From positions 1 to 10,106 of the forward strand of contig JAQBZS010000174.1 of NCBI GenBank assembly GCA_027622115.1: a stretch of DNA of 10,106 bases, given 5' to 3'. The translations under genes were made by a program, and so were the position numbers. Below the pieces are notes generated by a model that worked only from the letters and a program-made list of their open reading frames with translations, searched no databases and was not told the DNA's origin. This DNA is from Planctomycetota bacterium. GTDB lineage: Bacteria > Planctomycetota > Planctomycetia > Planctomycetales > Planctomycetaceae. Shown here piece by piece: positions 1 through 7,156 of this stretch (the stretch's first letter is position 1; every line of letters starts with the position of its first letter).

Positions 1-56
1 TGGGTTACCGCAAGGTCGCTGATCCGGTCGATATCTTCCTCAACATCAACATGTAG
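1..56 (+). CDS. C-terminal end of an unidentified protein (partial)
   Basis: The frame starting at base 3 is open from the window edge and ends at TAG 54-56, encoding the tail GYRKVADPVDIFLNINM. It is followed by non-coding, hairpin-forming DNA, which fits a gene end. The fragment is too short to assign a family or function. It could also be chance reading of non-coding DNA, since only 17 codons are visible. Confidence 0.45.
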   Translation, partial: GYRKVADPVDIFLNINM

Positions 57-67
57 GTCACGGTATT

Positions 68-116
68 GGTGAGCAGCAAAGCGCTAGCGGCGAGCGACTT
101 GCCGCTCACCTCTTCT
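68..116 (+). terminator. Possible terminator hairpin after the first partial gene
   Basis: GGTGAGC at 68-74 can pair with GCTCACC at 104-110, and an alternative inner stem AGCGGC 86-91 / GCCGCT 101-106 competes with it. A pyrimidine-rich stretch (tcttctc) follows, but there is no real U-tract. The position 12 bp after a stop codon suits a transcription end. The weak tail and large loop make this tentative. Confidence 0.3.
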
Positions 117-140
117 CGCACGATCCTAAAGTCGGGAACT

Positions 141-242
141 GTGCAAAAATGACTTCAAAGTAGGCCGGAACAAGTTCCGGCAGTCCGTGCCGGAACTGCG
201 CGGAGTTTGTTCCGGCCTACTTTCAAGAAGTGATTCTTGCAC
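141..242. repeat. Long imperfect palindromic repeat
   Basis: The outer arms start GTGCAAAAATGACTTC at 141 and end GAAGTGATTCTTGCAC at 242. The inner arms carry GTAGGCCGGAACAA (about 160-173) and TTGTTCCGGCCTAC (about 208-221). The centre holds a nested hairpin, TTCCGGCA / TGCCGGAA. The whole ~100 bp can fold into one cruciform or RNA hairpin with an asymmetric bulge on the right arm. There is no open reading frame in it. It resembles a REP/MITE-type palindromic element; similar TAGGCCGGAAC-type repeats are, as I recall, common in planctomycete intergenic DNA. It could be a non-autonomous mobile element or a transcript-end structure. Confidence 0.75.
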
Positions 243-328
243 CCGTCGAAACGCCAACGGCACTTGAAAACGTATCCGCTACGAAAAGTCGGTCCGGCGA
301 AGAAGCACCCCGACGCCAAAGATGAAAC

Positions 329-499
329 ATGGATGAACTGACCGTCTTTCAGAGTCGACGAGTCACCGTCATGGGACTCGGTCGGTTTGGCGGCAGCTCG
401 ATTTTGGCGTAACGCGGGGCTCGGGTGACGATCAGCGACCTGAAGTCGGACGAAGAACTCGCGGACTCATTGGGCGAACTCGATGATGTCCCCAAGATT
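329..499 (+). pseudogene. murD: Decayed N-terminal fragment of murD (UDP-N-acetylmuramoylalanine-D-glutamate ligase)
   Basis: From ATG 329 the frame reads MDELTVFQSRRVTVMGLGRF, then GGSSILA, then stop TAA at 410-412. The same frame continues RGARVTISDLKSDEELADSL and GELDDVP. This matches the Rossmann-like N-terminal domain of MurD: a VTVMGLGRFGG nucleotide-fold glycine loop followed by RGARVTxSDL at the second strand. Compared with my memory of MurD, three or four residues are missing after the glycine loop, and the stop could have come from a CAA codon. Similarity fades after about base 499 although the frame stays open to TAA 572-574. The central ATP-binding and C-terminal domains are absent, so no enzyme can be made. 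It is probably a fragment left by duplication or rearrangement, with the functional murD elsewhere. The assignment is by eye, without a database search. Confidence 0.7.
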
Positions 500-575
500 C
501 TTCCGATTTTTGAGCGGAAAACTTACGGCTATTTACACCATCGACCCAATACTCAGTTCTTGTGTGCGTTCTAAT

Positions 576-2384
576 CTAATCTCCAACCGCCGCTTCCGCG
601 AGTTTTACGAATTCGTCGGCTCGTCGCGCGACGACATCGAGGCTCGTGTTCCAAAAGTCCGGTTCCGTGAGATCCAATCCGAATGTTGATTGCACCGCCG
701 TTTCCGTGTCGTGACAGCCGGTGGCAATCAGCAATCGGCGGTAGCGTTCGGGGAATGCATCGTCTTCGCCCGCCAATGCAAACATCCCCAGCGATAGCAA
801 ATATCCAAACGTGTAAGGAAAGTTGTAGAACGGCAACTCGCTGATATAGAAGTGCAACTTCGAAATCCAAAAGTTCGGGTTGCCGCCCTCGGCCAGCGAA
901 TCAAGATACGCGTCCTGCTGGGCGTCGGACATGAGTTCTCGCAATCGATCCGGCGTGACTTCGCCGCTCGCTCGCTCGTGGTGAAAGTTGTCCTCGAAGA
1001 GGAATCTCGCGTGGATGTTCATCAGAAATCCCACGCTGTCCGCGAGCATGCCGTCCAGAATGACCATCTTTTCATGGTCCGTCTTTGCGACGTTTAGCCG
1101 ATTTTCGCCCAACACGGCTTCCGCGAAGGTCGAAGCTGTTTCGGCCAAATTCATCGGGTAGGACTGCAGCAGTCTCGGCTGATCTCTTAGCACGAACGAG
1201 TGGTACGCGTGGCCCAACTCGTGAGCCAGCGTCGACATGCTGTCTTGCGAATTCGTAAACGTCATGAAGATGCGGGACTGCCGCGCGGTTGGCAGGTAAG
1301 TGCAGAAGCCGCCCTGTCGTTTCCCGGACCGGTCTTCGGCTTCGACCCAACGGTCCTGGATCGCTCGGCGACAGAAATCTCCGAATTCCGGGCTGAAGCG
1401 GCCCATTGTGTCGATCACCAAGTTGCAGGCGTCGTCATAGCTGATTTTGCCCGTATCGGTTCGCGCTGGGAGCGGCGCCTGCAAGTCGTACCATGCGAGT
1501 TGTTCCAGACCCAGCAGCCGAGCTTTGGCGTCGAGATAACTTTTGAGGACGGATTTGCGATCCGAAACTGCGGACCACATCGTGTCCAGCGTTTTTCGTT
1601 GCAGGCGATTGTGGCGCAATGGTGCGTCAAGATGATCGGAGACGCCGAGTCGGCGGTAGCGGGTCAGTCGACTGCCGGAAATGTGATTGAGCGCGTCGGC
1701 ACACGTGTCCGCGATCGAATTCCACGCCCGGTCCGTCGCGAAGTAATTGTTTTGTCGGACGGTGCGTTCCGCCGAATCCCAGCTGACTTGACTCGGCGAT
1801 TTCTCGACAATGGCTCCGTGTTCCATCACTTGGACACGAATCTCGCTCGACACGCGGTCGTAGAGCCGACCCCAAGCGTGAATGCCATCGACATCCAAGT
1901 CCGCCGCGAGAGCCTCCATCGGTTTCGGCAGCCGATGCGCCGCATTCAGTCGTTGGTCGCGTAGGAAGAATCCCACGGCTTGCAGTTCCGGCTTGCTGTC
2001 GATGAATCGCTCAAACGTGTCGTCATCACATTCCTTGAGACCGAATTCGATGTCGGTCGAGATGCGTTCCGCATACGGTCGCAACGCTGCCAAGCGTGCT
2101 TCGATTTGCTGGTACAGCTTGTTCTCGGCATCGGCGGCGGCATGGCAGCCGATGAACGATCCGACGTCGTCCAGTTGCGTGATCACTTTCTCGTAGGCGA
2201 TCAGCACTTTCGTCCACTGTTCCACAACGGCGGATGCGTTGGTGGCCACCGGCAAAACGGCAGTTGTGTCCGCGAGTTTTCGGAGGTCGCTGTCGATTTG
2301 GGTCAACCTGCCGGAAAAGTCGTCGGTTGCTGGATGCGGCAGCAGGCTGTTCAATTCCCACGTCGGGTCGTACTTATTGGTCAT
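576..2384 (-). CDS. pepF: M3 family oligoendopeptidase (PepF-like zinc metallopeptidase)
   Basis: This is a probable cytoplasmic zinc endopeptidase of the thimet oligopeptidase / oligoendopeptidase F family (M3), which cleaves short peptides. The zinc motif HELGH lies in STLAHELGHAYHSF (HELGH at residues 388-392 from the start used here). The following MNLAETASTFAE segment supplies the likely third zinc ligand, a Glu 27 residues after the first His. The C-terminal part (NFPYTFGYLLSLGMFA) matches the substrate-side helix typical of PepF. At about 602 residues it is full length for the family and shows no frameshift or signal peptide. I chose ATG 2384-2382 (MTNKYDPTWELNSLLPHP) because family similarity begins there. 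In-frame ATGs at 2426 and 2441 would add 14 or 19 residues, and the 2426 ATG has a purine-rich GGAAAAAGG just upstream, so it remains possible. The gene stands alone and is transcribed away from the polysaccharide operon. Confidence 0.92.
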   Translation of the reverse strand: MTNKYDPTWELNSLLPHPATDDFSGRLTQIDSDLRKLADTTAVLPVATNASAVVEQWTKVLIAYEKVITQLDDVGSFIGCHAAADAENKLYQQIEARLAALRPYAERISTDIEFGLKECDDDTFERFIDSKPELQAVGFFLRDQRLNAAHRLPKPMEALAADLDVDGIHAWGRLYDRVSSEIRVQVMEHGAIVEKSPSQVSWDSAERTVRQNNYFATDRAWNSIADTCADALNHISGSRLTRYRRLGVSDHLDAPLRHNRLQRKTLDTMWSAVSDRKSVLKSYLDAKARLLGLEQLAWYDLQAPLPARTDTGKISYDDACNLVIDTMGRFSPEFGDFCRRAIQDRWVEAEDRSGKRQGGFCTYLPTARQSRIFMTFTNSQDSMSTLAHELGHAYHSFVLRDQPRLLQSYPMNLAETASTFAEAVLGENRLNVAKTDHEKMVILDGMLADSVGFLMNIHARFLFEDNFHHERASGEVTPDRLRELMSDAQQDAYLDSLAEGGNPNFWISKLHFYISELPFYNFPYTFGYLLSLGMFALAGEDDAFPERYRRLLIATGCHDTETAVQSTFGLDLTEPDFWNTSLDVVARRADEFVKLAEAAVGD

Positions 2385-2441
2385 GTCGTGTCCGTGATTG
2401 AGAAATTCGAAGTCTCTGCCCGTCATGCCTTTTTCCGGCAC

Positions 2442-2878
2442 CGGATTTCAGTTCGTCCCGTAGTCTCGCTGGTCGAGGCAACTCGGAACAAGAAAGGTTC
2501 ATCCAATTTAAAGCGTATTGAGATCTGTGAATTGCGAGGATTTTGCGTTTGAAGTATTGGCGGTTTCGGAAGCCGTAGGACTTTCGTTGAGCGCCGATCT
2601 TGTAGTTCAACAATCCGCTGTATCTTGGCAGGCGGGTGTACAGCCGAATTCAATTCGTTTTTTCAGACGCCGTTGACCTCCGCTCAAAACGTGGACTACA
2701 ACCCCCCCGCCCGTCCGCACCAGCTTGGTATGCGTGCATCATCAAATTCCCCGTTTGTGCGACGGATATTGTGTCCGTCGCCGGACTTTCAGTCCGTCGT
2801 ACGGGACGAAGTTTCTGCACGCGTACTGAATGCGGCTCATCACGGATTCGATGACTCTAACAGCGGTCAAAGCCTGAG
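2442..2878. other. Divergent intergenic region with small hairpins
   Basis: This 437 bp gap separates the peptidase (leftward) from the ABC exporter operon (rightward), so promoters for both should lie here. I could not pick out a convincing -35/-10 pair for either. No credible small gene was seen: the reading frames present are short, biased unlike the neighbours and overlap the operon start. Two adjacent hairpins sit at 2761-2796 and are listed separately. Confidence 0.6.
2761..2796. repeat. Pair of adjacent small inverted repeats
   Basis: GACGGA 2761-2766 pairs with TCCGTC 2774-2779 across a 7-nt loop. CGGAC 2782-2786 pairs with GTCCG 2792-2796 across the loop TTTCA. The two hairpins share the GTCCGTCG sequence on their 3' sides. 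They lie about 80 bp upstream of the permease gene and may be a remnant of a dispersed palindromic repeat or a leader structure. There is no evidence for a regulatory role. Confidence 0.5.
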
Positions 2879-3736
2879 ATGGAACTCAACGCTGAATGGA
2901 CCATTCATTCGCCGAACTCCTCGGTCACTCGTGCCCCCAACCTGTTGGGCCGGATGGTGCGGGATTTCCTGGACGCCCGCGACCTCGCCTGGCGGCTGTT
3001 CGTCCGCGACGTCAGTGCTCGCTATCGCCAGTCATTGCTGGGCTATTTGTGGGCGTTTCTGCCGCCGGTCGTACTGACGCTGAGCTTCGTGCTTGCCGGT
3101 CAGGCTTCGATCTTGAACACCGCCGGCACGAGTCTGCCGTTCGCGGCATTCGCGCTCATCGGCACCGTGTTGTGGCAGACGTTTTCGGAATCGATCAACG
3201 GCCCCGTTCAAGCCGTCACGCAATCGAAGCCTCTGTTGGCTCGGATTCGCTTTCCGTATGAAGCCATCGTATTGGCCAAAGTCGGCGAGCTGCTGTTCAG
3301 CCTGACGATCCGTCTGACACTGGTCTGCGGTGTGTTGTTGTGGTTTGGGATCGTGCCTCCGTGGACCGCCTTCGCGGCCGTGTTGCCAATCGCCGTCTTG
3401 ATTCTGTTCGGCACGGCCATCGGCATGATGCTCGCGCCGTTGGGTGGACTCTACGACGACATCGCCTGGACCTTGACGCTCGCCCTGAGCCTGTGGTTTT
3501 TCTTGACGCCCGTGGTTTACGAGCAACCGGCCGCCGGTTCGATCATCGAAACCGCGAATCTGTTGAACCCCGTGGCTCCGCTGTTGCAAACAGCTCGTCA
3601 ATTGCTGAGCGGCGGCGAACTGACACATCTCATTGACGCCGGAATCGTGACGCTGATCACGCTGCCGTTGTTCGTCGCCGGATGGATCTTCTTCCGTTCT
3701 TCGTTGGCGTTCGCGATCGAGAGGATTAACGCGTGA
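2879..3736 (+). CDS. wzm: ABC-2 type polysaccharide exporter permease (Wzm/TagG-like)
   Basis: This is the inner-membrane permease half of an ABC exporter that moves lipid-linked O-antigen or teichoic-acid-like polymers from cytoplasm to periplasm. The 285-residue product has the family signature RDVSARYRQSLLGYLWAFLP (residues 43-62), an amphipathic interface segment leading into TM1. About six hydrophobic segments follow (roughly 57-75, 87-103, 135-157, 162-187, 196-213, 252-272), with the conserved NPVAPLLQTARQLL stretch (230-243) before the last. Size is normal for the family. Start ATG 2879 has only a weak ribosome-binding site (cctgag); the next in-frame Met is residue 26, which would still keep the signature. 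Its stop overlaps the GTG start of the ATPase gene by 4 bp, so the two subunits are probably translationally coupled. The substrate cannot be read from the sequence; a capsule or teichoic-acid-like exporter is the alternative. Confidence 0.93.
   Translation: MELNAEWTIHSPNSSVTRAPNLLGRMVRDFLDARDLAWRLFVRDVSARYRQSLLGYLWAFLPPVVLTLSFVLAGQASILNTAGTSLPFAAFALIGTVLWQTFSESINGPVQAVTQSKPLLARIRFPYEAIVLAKVGELLFSLTIRLTLVCGVLLWFGIVPPWTAFAAVLPIAVLILFGTAIGMMLAPLGGLYDDIAWTLTLALSLWFFLTPVVYEQPAAGSIIETANLLNPVAPLLQTARQLLSGGELTHLIDAGIVTLITLPLFVAGWIFFRSSLAFAIERINA
3721..3735 (+). promoter_or_regulatory. Ribosome-binding site and GTG start of the wzt gene
   Basis: GAGG at 3721-3724 lies 8 nt before GTG 3733-3735, inside the end of the permease gene. 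The start and the permease stop TGA 3734-3736 overlap as GTGA. This Shine-Dalgarno spacing supports GTG 3733 as the true start and points to coupled translation of the two transporter subunits in equal amounts. Confidence 0.7.
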
Positions 3737-5034
3737 TCGCTGAAATCAACAGGAATCCCATCGCAAGTTCGACATCGGATCAGGATCTCGTTGTCGATGT
3801 GCGCGGAGTGGCGAAAAAGTTTTGTCGCAGCTTGAAGCATTCCTTGTGGTATGGCACCACCGACGTCTTCAGCGAATTGTTCCTCAGACGACGTTGTACC
3901 GACACGTTACGCAGCCACGAGTTTTGGGCCATCGACGGCGTCAACATGCAGATTCGGCGTGGTGAAGCCGTCGGGCTCGTGGGTCGTAACGGTGCGGGCA
4001 AGACAACACTGCTGCGGATGATCGCGGGGCTAATCCGGCCCGATGTCGGCGAAATCCGCACGCGTGGTCGAGTGGCACCGTTGCTGGCATTGGGTGCCGG
4101 GTTCAGCCCGATTTTAACCGGTCGAGAAAACATCCACGTCAACATGGCGGTGCTCGGACTCTCCAGCAAGGTCATCAACGATCGCATCGACGCCGTCATC
4201 GATTTTTCGGAGATGGAAGCGTCGATCGACGCGCCCGTCAGAACTTATAGCTCGGGCATGATCGCTCGACTGGGCTTCGCGTGTGCGATTCATGTCGAGC
4301 CCGATGTGTTGCTGGTCGACGAAGTCCTGGCCGTCGGCGACATCGCGTTTCGAGCTAAGTGCTATCGGCGACTCAGCGAATTGCTGGCGCGAGACACGGC
4401 CGTCGTGCTGGTTTCGCACAATCCATCGACGATGCTGTTTACCTGCGATTCCGGCGTGCTGCTGGAGGGCGGTCGAGTCCAGACACAGGGCAGCATTCAT
4501 GAAGTCGTCAAGCAACACGAACAAGACCTGCTGTTTGGCGGCGGCGACGAAACGGCGAAACCGACTGTCTCCAAGGAACCGTCCCGCACGGGACTCGAAA
4601 TCGCGTCGGTCGAATTGCGAAACGCGACGGGTGACTCCGTCGACCATCTGACCACCAGCGAACCGGGTGCGATCGTGGTCGCGTGTCGCGCCCGTGAAGC
4701 GTTTGAAAATGTCAGCTTGAATTTCTCGTTACGCAACACCGCCAGCGTGGACGGCGGCTCGATGGAACTGGAATCCATTGTCGACGGTCGAGTGTTCTCG
4801 ATCTCGCCGGGGGAAAGCGAATTGTGTCTTCAACTTCCGGTCGTCTGTATGAGACCGGGCATGTATTCCGGGAAAATCAGCGTCTCGATCGGCAGCCTGC
4901 ACACATTGGATGCCGTGCAGTCCTTCTGTTTTCGCATCAACTACGACAAGCCGCTCGGTCAGGCTCCCGCCTACCAGCCGCGAAGCTGGGACATGCGAAT
5001 TCGCGATCAAACCTTGTTACGCCGCTCGGCCTGA
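3733..5034 (+). CDS. wzt: ABC exporter ATPase with C-terminal polysaccharide-recognition domain (Wzt-like)
   Basis: This is the nucleotide-binding subunit paired with the upstream permease; it powers export of a lipid-linked polysaccharide. The N-terminal ABC domain has Walker A GRNGAGKT (residues 84-91), signature YSSGM (172-176), Walker B DVLLVDE (191-197) and switch His in VSHN (H229). SHEFWAIDGVN (61-71) just before Walker A is typical of the Wzt/TagH group. The protein is 433 residues, longer than a bare ATPase of about 250. The extra region after about 285 (TGLEIASVELRNATGDSVDH onwards) has the beta-rich pattern of the Wzt C-terminal domain, ending in the conserved-looking HTLDAVQSFCFRI. 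In characterised systems such as E. coli O9a, this domain binds the chemically capped non-reducing end of the glycan and couples chain termination to export. Here a methyltransferase gene follows 30 bp downstream, consistent with a methylated cap. The capping role and the substrate are inferred. Confidence 0.93.
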   Translation: MIAEINRNPIASSTSDQDLVVDVRGVAKKFCRSLKHSLWYGTTDVFSELFLRRRCTDTLRSHEFWAIDGVNMQIRRGEAVGLVGRNGAGKTTLLRMIAGLIRPDVGEIRTRGRVAPLLALGAGFSPILTGRENIHVNMAVLGLSSKVINDRIDAVIDFSEMEASIDAPVRTYSSGMIARLGFACAIHVEPDVLLVDEVLAVGDIAFRAKCYRRLSELLARDTAVVLVSHNPSTMLFTCDSGVLLEGGRVQTQGSIHEVVKQHEQDLLFGGGDETAKPTVSKEPSRTGLEIASVELRNATGDSVDHLTTSEPGAIVVACRAREAFENVSLNFSLRNTASVDGGSMELESIVDGRVFSISPGESELCLQLPVVCMRPGMYSGKISVSIGSLHTLDAVQSFCFRINYDKPLGQAPAYQPRSWDMRIRDQTLLRRSA

Positions 5035-5064
5035 CTCACACATCGAATACGGATCCGCCCCACG

Positions 5065-6072
5065 ATGGAAGAATCCAACACGATCCCGTTTGTCGACCCG
5101 CACACGCACGAAGCGCTGTTTAACACCGGCACCGACTTATGCAACGCGAACGGCGATGTGATTTGCCCAATCATCGACGGCGTCCCGCGCTTTGTTCGCA
5201 GTGAAGACGACTATGCGGAGAACTTCGGTTTCCAGTGGAACGAATGGAAGGACTTGCTTAGCGACAGTCGCAGCACGGGAAACACCAAACGCGACTTGTT
5301 GCTGAAACGCACGCACTTCGATCAATACAAGACCGAGGGTGCCACGATTCTCGAATGCGGCATGGGCGGCGGCGACGATACCGAAGTGTTGCTGCAATTC
5401 CCGTTCGCCGAGGTTCACAGTTTCGACTTGAGTTGTGCCGTCGATCGCGGTCGGCAATTTCTAAATGACCCGCGACTGGTCCTCTCACAGGCATCGATTT
5501 ACGACATCCCGTATGCCGACGAAAGTTTCGATTTCGTCTTTTGCCATCGAGTCTTGCAGCACACGCCGGACCCGGTCGCGTCGTTGAAGGCCATCAGTCG
5601 CAAGGTGAAGCCGGGCGGCGTGCTATTCGTGCATTGCTATAAGAAATCGTGGCGGTACTTGATGAATTACAAGTACAAGGTCCGCTGGCTGACGAAGCGA
5701 CTGCCGCAAAAGGCGGTCTTCTGGTACGTGCAGAATTTCGGTCGCATGATGCGAAAGATCAGCTCGACACTTTGCCGCTGTGGTCACGCCGCTGCCGTCA
5801 GTTCCAATTGGTTTGTGCCGTTCGACTATTTCCCAAGATACGGCAACTTCAATGAAGAGCAACTTCTGGAGTTGGACAAGCTGTGTACCTTCGACGCACT
5901 CACGCCCGCCCATGATCACCCGCTGACGACTCGTATGTTTTGCAAGACGATTGAAGAGGCAGGATTTCGGATTGAACACCTCAGCGATCCGCCGATTACT
6001 CCCCTATTGGCCACCGCCGTTCGCGTCACGGAAGCGGGCGAGGAATCGCAGCCCATTCGCCAGGCTGCTTAA
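5065..6072 (+). CDS. Class I SAM-dependent methyltransferase with degenerate Trm112/YbaR-like N-terminus
   Basis: The 335-residue product has a Rossmann-type methyltransferase fold. Motif I is ILECGMGGGDD (residues 95-105), the acidic residue at the end of strand 2 is D121 in HSFDLS, motif II lies in DESFDFVFCHRVLQHTPDP (152-170), and post-motif VKPGG is at 181-185. Residues 1-45 resemble the small Trm112/YbaR-like domain often fused to such enzymes, ending in PIIDGVPRFV, but the usual zinc-binding CPxC is replaced by DPHT. The C-terminal third (190-310) is the variable substrate region, rich in aromatic and basic residues. It follows wzt after 30 bp and is probably in the same transcript, so the likely acceptor is the exported glycan or its lipid-linked precursor. 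A role in capping the chain end is possible but unproven. The start ATG 5065 lacks a clear ribosome-binding site; no better start was seen. Confidence 0.88.
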   Translation: MEESNTIPFVDPHTHEALFNTGTDLCNANGDVICPIIDGVPRFVRSEDDYAENFGFQWNEWKDLLSDSRSTGNTKRDLLLKRTHFDQYKTEGATILECGMGGGDDTEVLLQFPFAEVHSFDLSCAVDRGRQFLNDPRLVLSQASIYDIPYADESFDFVFCHRVLQHTPDPVASLKAISRKVKPGGVLFVHCYKKSWRYLMNYKYKVRWLTKRLPQKAVFWYVQNFGRMMRKISSTLCRCGHAAAVSSNWFVPFDYFPRYGNFNEEQLLELDKLCTFDALTPAHDHPLTTRMFCKTIEEAGFRIEHLSDPPITPLLATAVRVTEAGEESQPIRQAA

Positions 6073-6120
6073 CTTAAACAGCATTCTCTTTGTTAAGCGA
6101 TATTCCGATGTTTCAGCTGC

Positions 6121-6168
6121 GGAGCGGCGGCAGCATGTAGCCTGGGGTGGAGCGCAGCGGAACCCCAG
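6121..6168. repeat. Hairpin repeat unit, copy A
   Basis: This copy starts GGAGCGGCGGCAGCAT and continues to CCTGGGGT. CTGGGGT 6142-6148 can pair with ACCCCAG 6162-6168 around a 13-nt loop (ggagcgcagcgga). Its first 28 bases match copy B at 24 of 28 positions by hand alignment. From memory, TAGCCTGGGGT...ACCCCAG elements are frequent in planctomycete intergenic DNA, so this is likely one of a dispersed repeat family. Confidence 0.75.
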
Positions 6169-6197
6169 TTCGACGAACCGGTCATCGGCGAAGCCGC

Positions 6198-6237
6198 AGA
6201 GCGACGGCAGCATAGAGCCTGGGGTGCAAACCCCAGG
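6198..6237. repeat. Hairpin repeat unit, copy B, with perfect 8-bp stem and GCAA loop
   Basis: This copy repeats the AGAGCGACGGCAGCAT...CCTGGGGT head of copy A, 77 bp downstream. CCTGGGGT 6218-6225 pairs perfectly with ACCCCAGG 6230-6237 around GCAA, a GNRA-type tetraloop. It has lost the longer loop seen in copy A. It may serve as a transcript-end structure for both convergent methyltransferase genes. Confidence 0.75.
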
Positions 6238-6244
6238 TATTCAA

Positions 6245-7156
6245 TTAGGCGGCCTTCCGTTCAGAAGCATTTGACTTCGCTGACACGGCTGCCGTGTCGG
6301 GATCCGGGACACAGCGAATCAGTAGTTTCTGGTTAAGCATGGAGATCTTGGCCAGAATCCCGAATAGCCGTCGACCTATCACATGCAACCAGGGCAGCCT
6401 GTGATATGTGCGGCGAAGAAACGGTTCGAGGAACCCGGGGTTTTCAGCGGCCGGATAGAAGCCGACTCGTTCAAAAGCCTCGATCTTGAATCCTGCCTCC
6501 CTGACCTCGTCAAACAACTCGCGTTTGGAACAAAACACTTCGGTGAAGGGACGCTCCTCGATTGAAAACAGGCGAATCTTCTCTCGCCGCCACAGTTTTT
6601 GGGGAATCAACAGGAAGTTGTCGATGAAGTTCCAAATGTGAAGTATTGCACGACTTGGTGTTGCCAGCAGCAACTCTGCCCCTGGTTTCATCACGCGACG
6701 CACTTCCTTCAGAACATCAACTCGAAACTCGGGCCGAACATGTTCGTAGACATCGAGCATTAATACTGTGTCAAAGAATTGATCGTCGAAGTCCAAGTTT
6801 TCCGCCAAGCCGCGCTTGATGCAAATGTCGTTGTCGAGTTCGCGTCCACGTAGATTGGCTTCCGATTGTTTGACCATTGCGTCAGACGGATCGACTCCAT
6901 GCAGACTCTTGTATTGATCTCGCATCAGATAAAGCAGGTCGCCGAATCCGCAGCCGAGATCCAACAAACGATCGCCGCCTGACGCCAGCTTGATGACACA
7001 TTCGTTGCGGTGAATCGCCAAGAGCGCATACATGGAAAGATAAGCGGGGTAATGCTCGTACCAGAACTGACCCGGTGCATTCTTGGTCTTCCGATCATAG
7101 TTGAACGATTTGGAGATATCTTCAATCAACTCGGCTGAATCATTGCTTGCAGACAT
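6245..7156 (-). CDS. Class I SAM-dependent methyltransferase (methyltransferase domain 11/12 type)
   Basis: A second methyltransferase, unrelated in detail to the one at 5065. Numbering from the longer start at 7213 (322 residues), motif I is LLDLGCGFGD (83-92), the ribose-binding acid is D108 in HGVDPSDAM, motif II lies in DDQFFDTVLMLDVYEHV (143-159) and post-motif MKPGAELLLATPS is at 175-187. The DVYEHV motif and the C-terminal half, with aromatic and basic helices (LIPQKLWRREKIRLF), resemble UbiG-like and glycan- or lipid-modifying methyltransferases. The acceptor is unknown. I prefer ATG 7156 (MSASNDSAELIEDISKSF), with GGAA 9 nt upstream, but ATG 7213 would add 19 residues. Codon use looks less GC-rich than the transporter genes, by eye only. 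It converges on the wzm-wzt operon and may act on the same surface polymer, or have arrived separately. Confidence 0.87.
   Translation of the reverse strand: MSASNDSAELIEDISKSFNYDRKTKNAPGQFWYEHYPAYLSMYALLAIHRNECVIKLASGGDRLLDLGCGFGDLLYLMRDQYKSLHGVDPSDAMVKQSEANLRGRELDNDICIKRGLAENLDFDDQFFDTVLMLDVYEHVRPEFRVDVLKEVRRVMKPGAELLLATPSRAILHIWNFIDNFLLIPQKLWRREKIRLFSIEERPFTEVFCSKRELFDEVREAGFKIEAFERVGFYPAAENPGFLEPFLRRTYHRLPWLHVIGRRLFGILAKISMLNQKLLIRCVPDPDTAAVSAKSNASERKAA

Larger units (their letters stand above)
6073..6244. other. Convergent intergenic region with paired hairpin repeats
   Basis: This 172 bp stretch separates two genes transcribed toward each other. It contains no coding frame of note and two related repeat units (listed separately). 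The perfect hairpin in the second unit is well placed to end transcription from both sides, although neither side has a strong T-run. Confidence 0.6.

Noticed and set aside
483..689. 68-residue + strand frame next to the murD relic
   Set aside because: It is out of frame with the murD fragment, overlaps the 3' end of the peptidase gene, and shows no domain or ribosome-binding site.
1200..1964. 254-residue + strand reading frame
   Set aside because: It lies wholly opposite the peptidase gene, whose HELGH motif and full-length domain make the minus strand the coding one.
2625..3077. 150-residue + strand frame before the permease
   Set aside because: It overlaps the well-supported permease start in another frame, is rich in Pro/Ser/Arg without domain features, and reads through the hairpins at 2761-2796.
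3032..3628. 198-residue minus-strand reading frame
   Set aside because: It is a Gln/Arg-rich shadow antisense to the membrane permease, an expected by-product of hydrophobic codons on the other strand.
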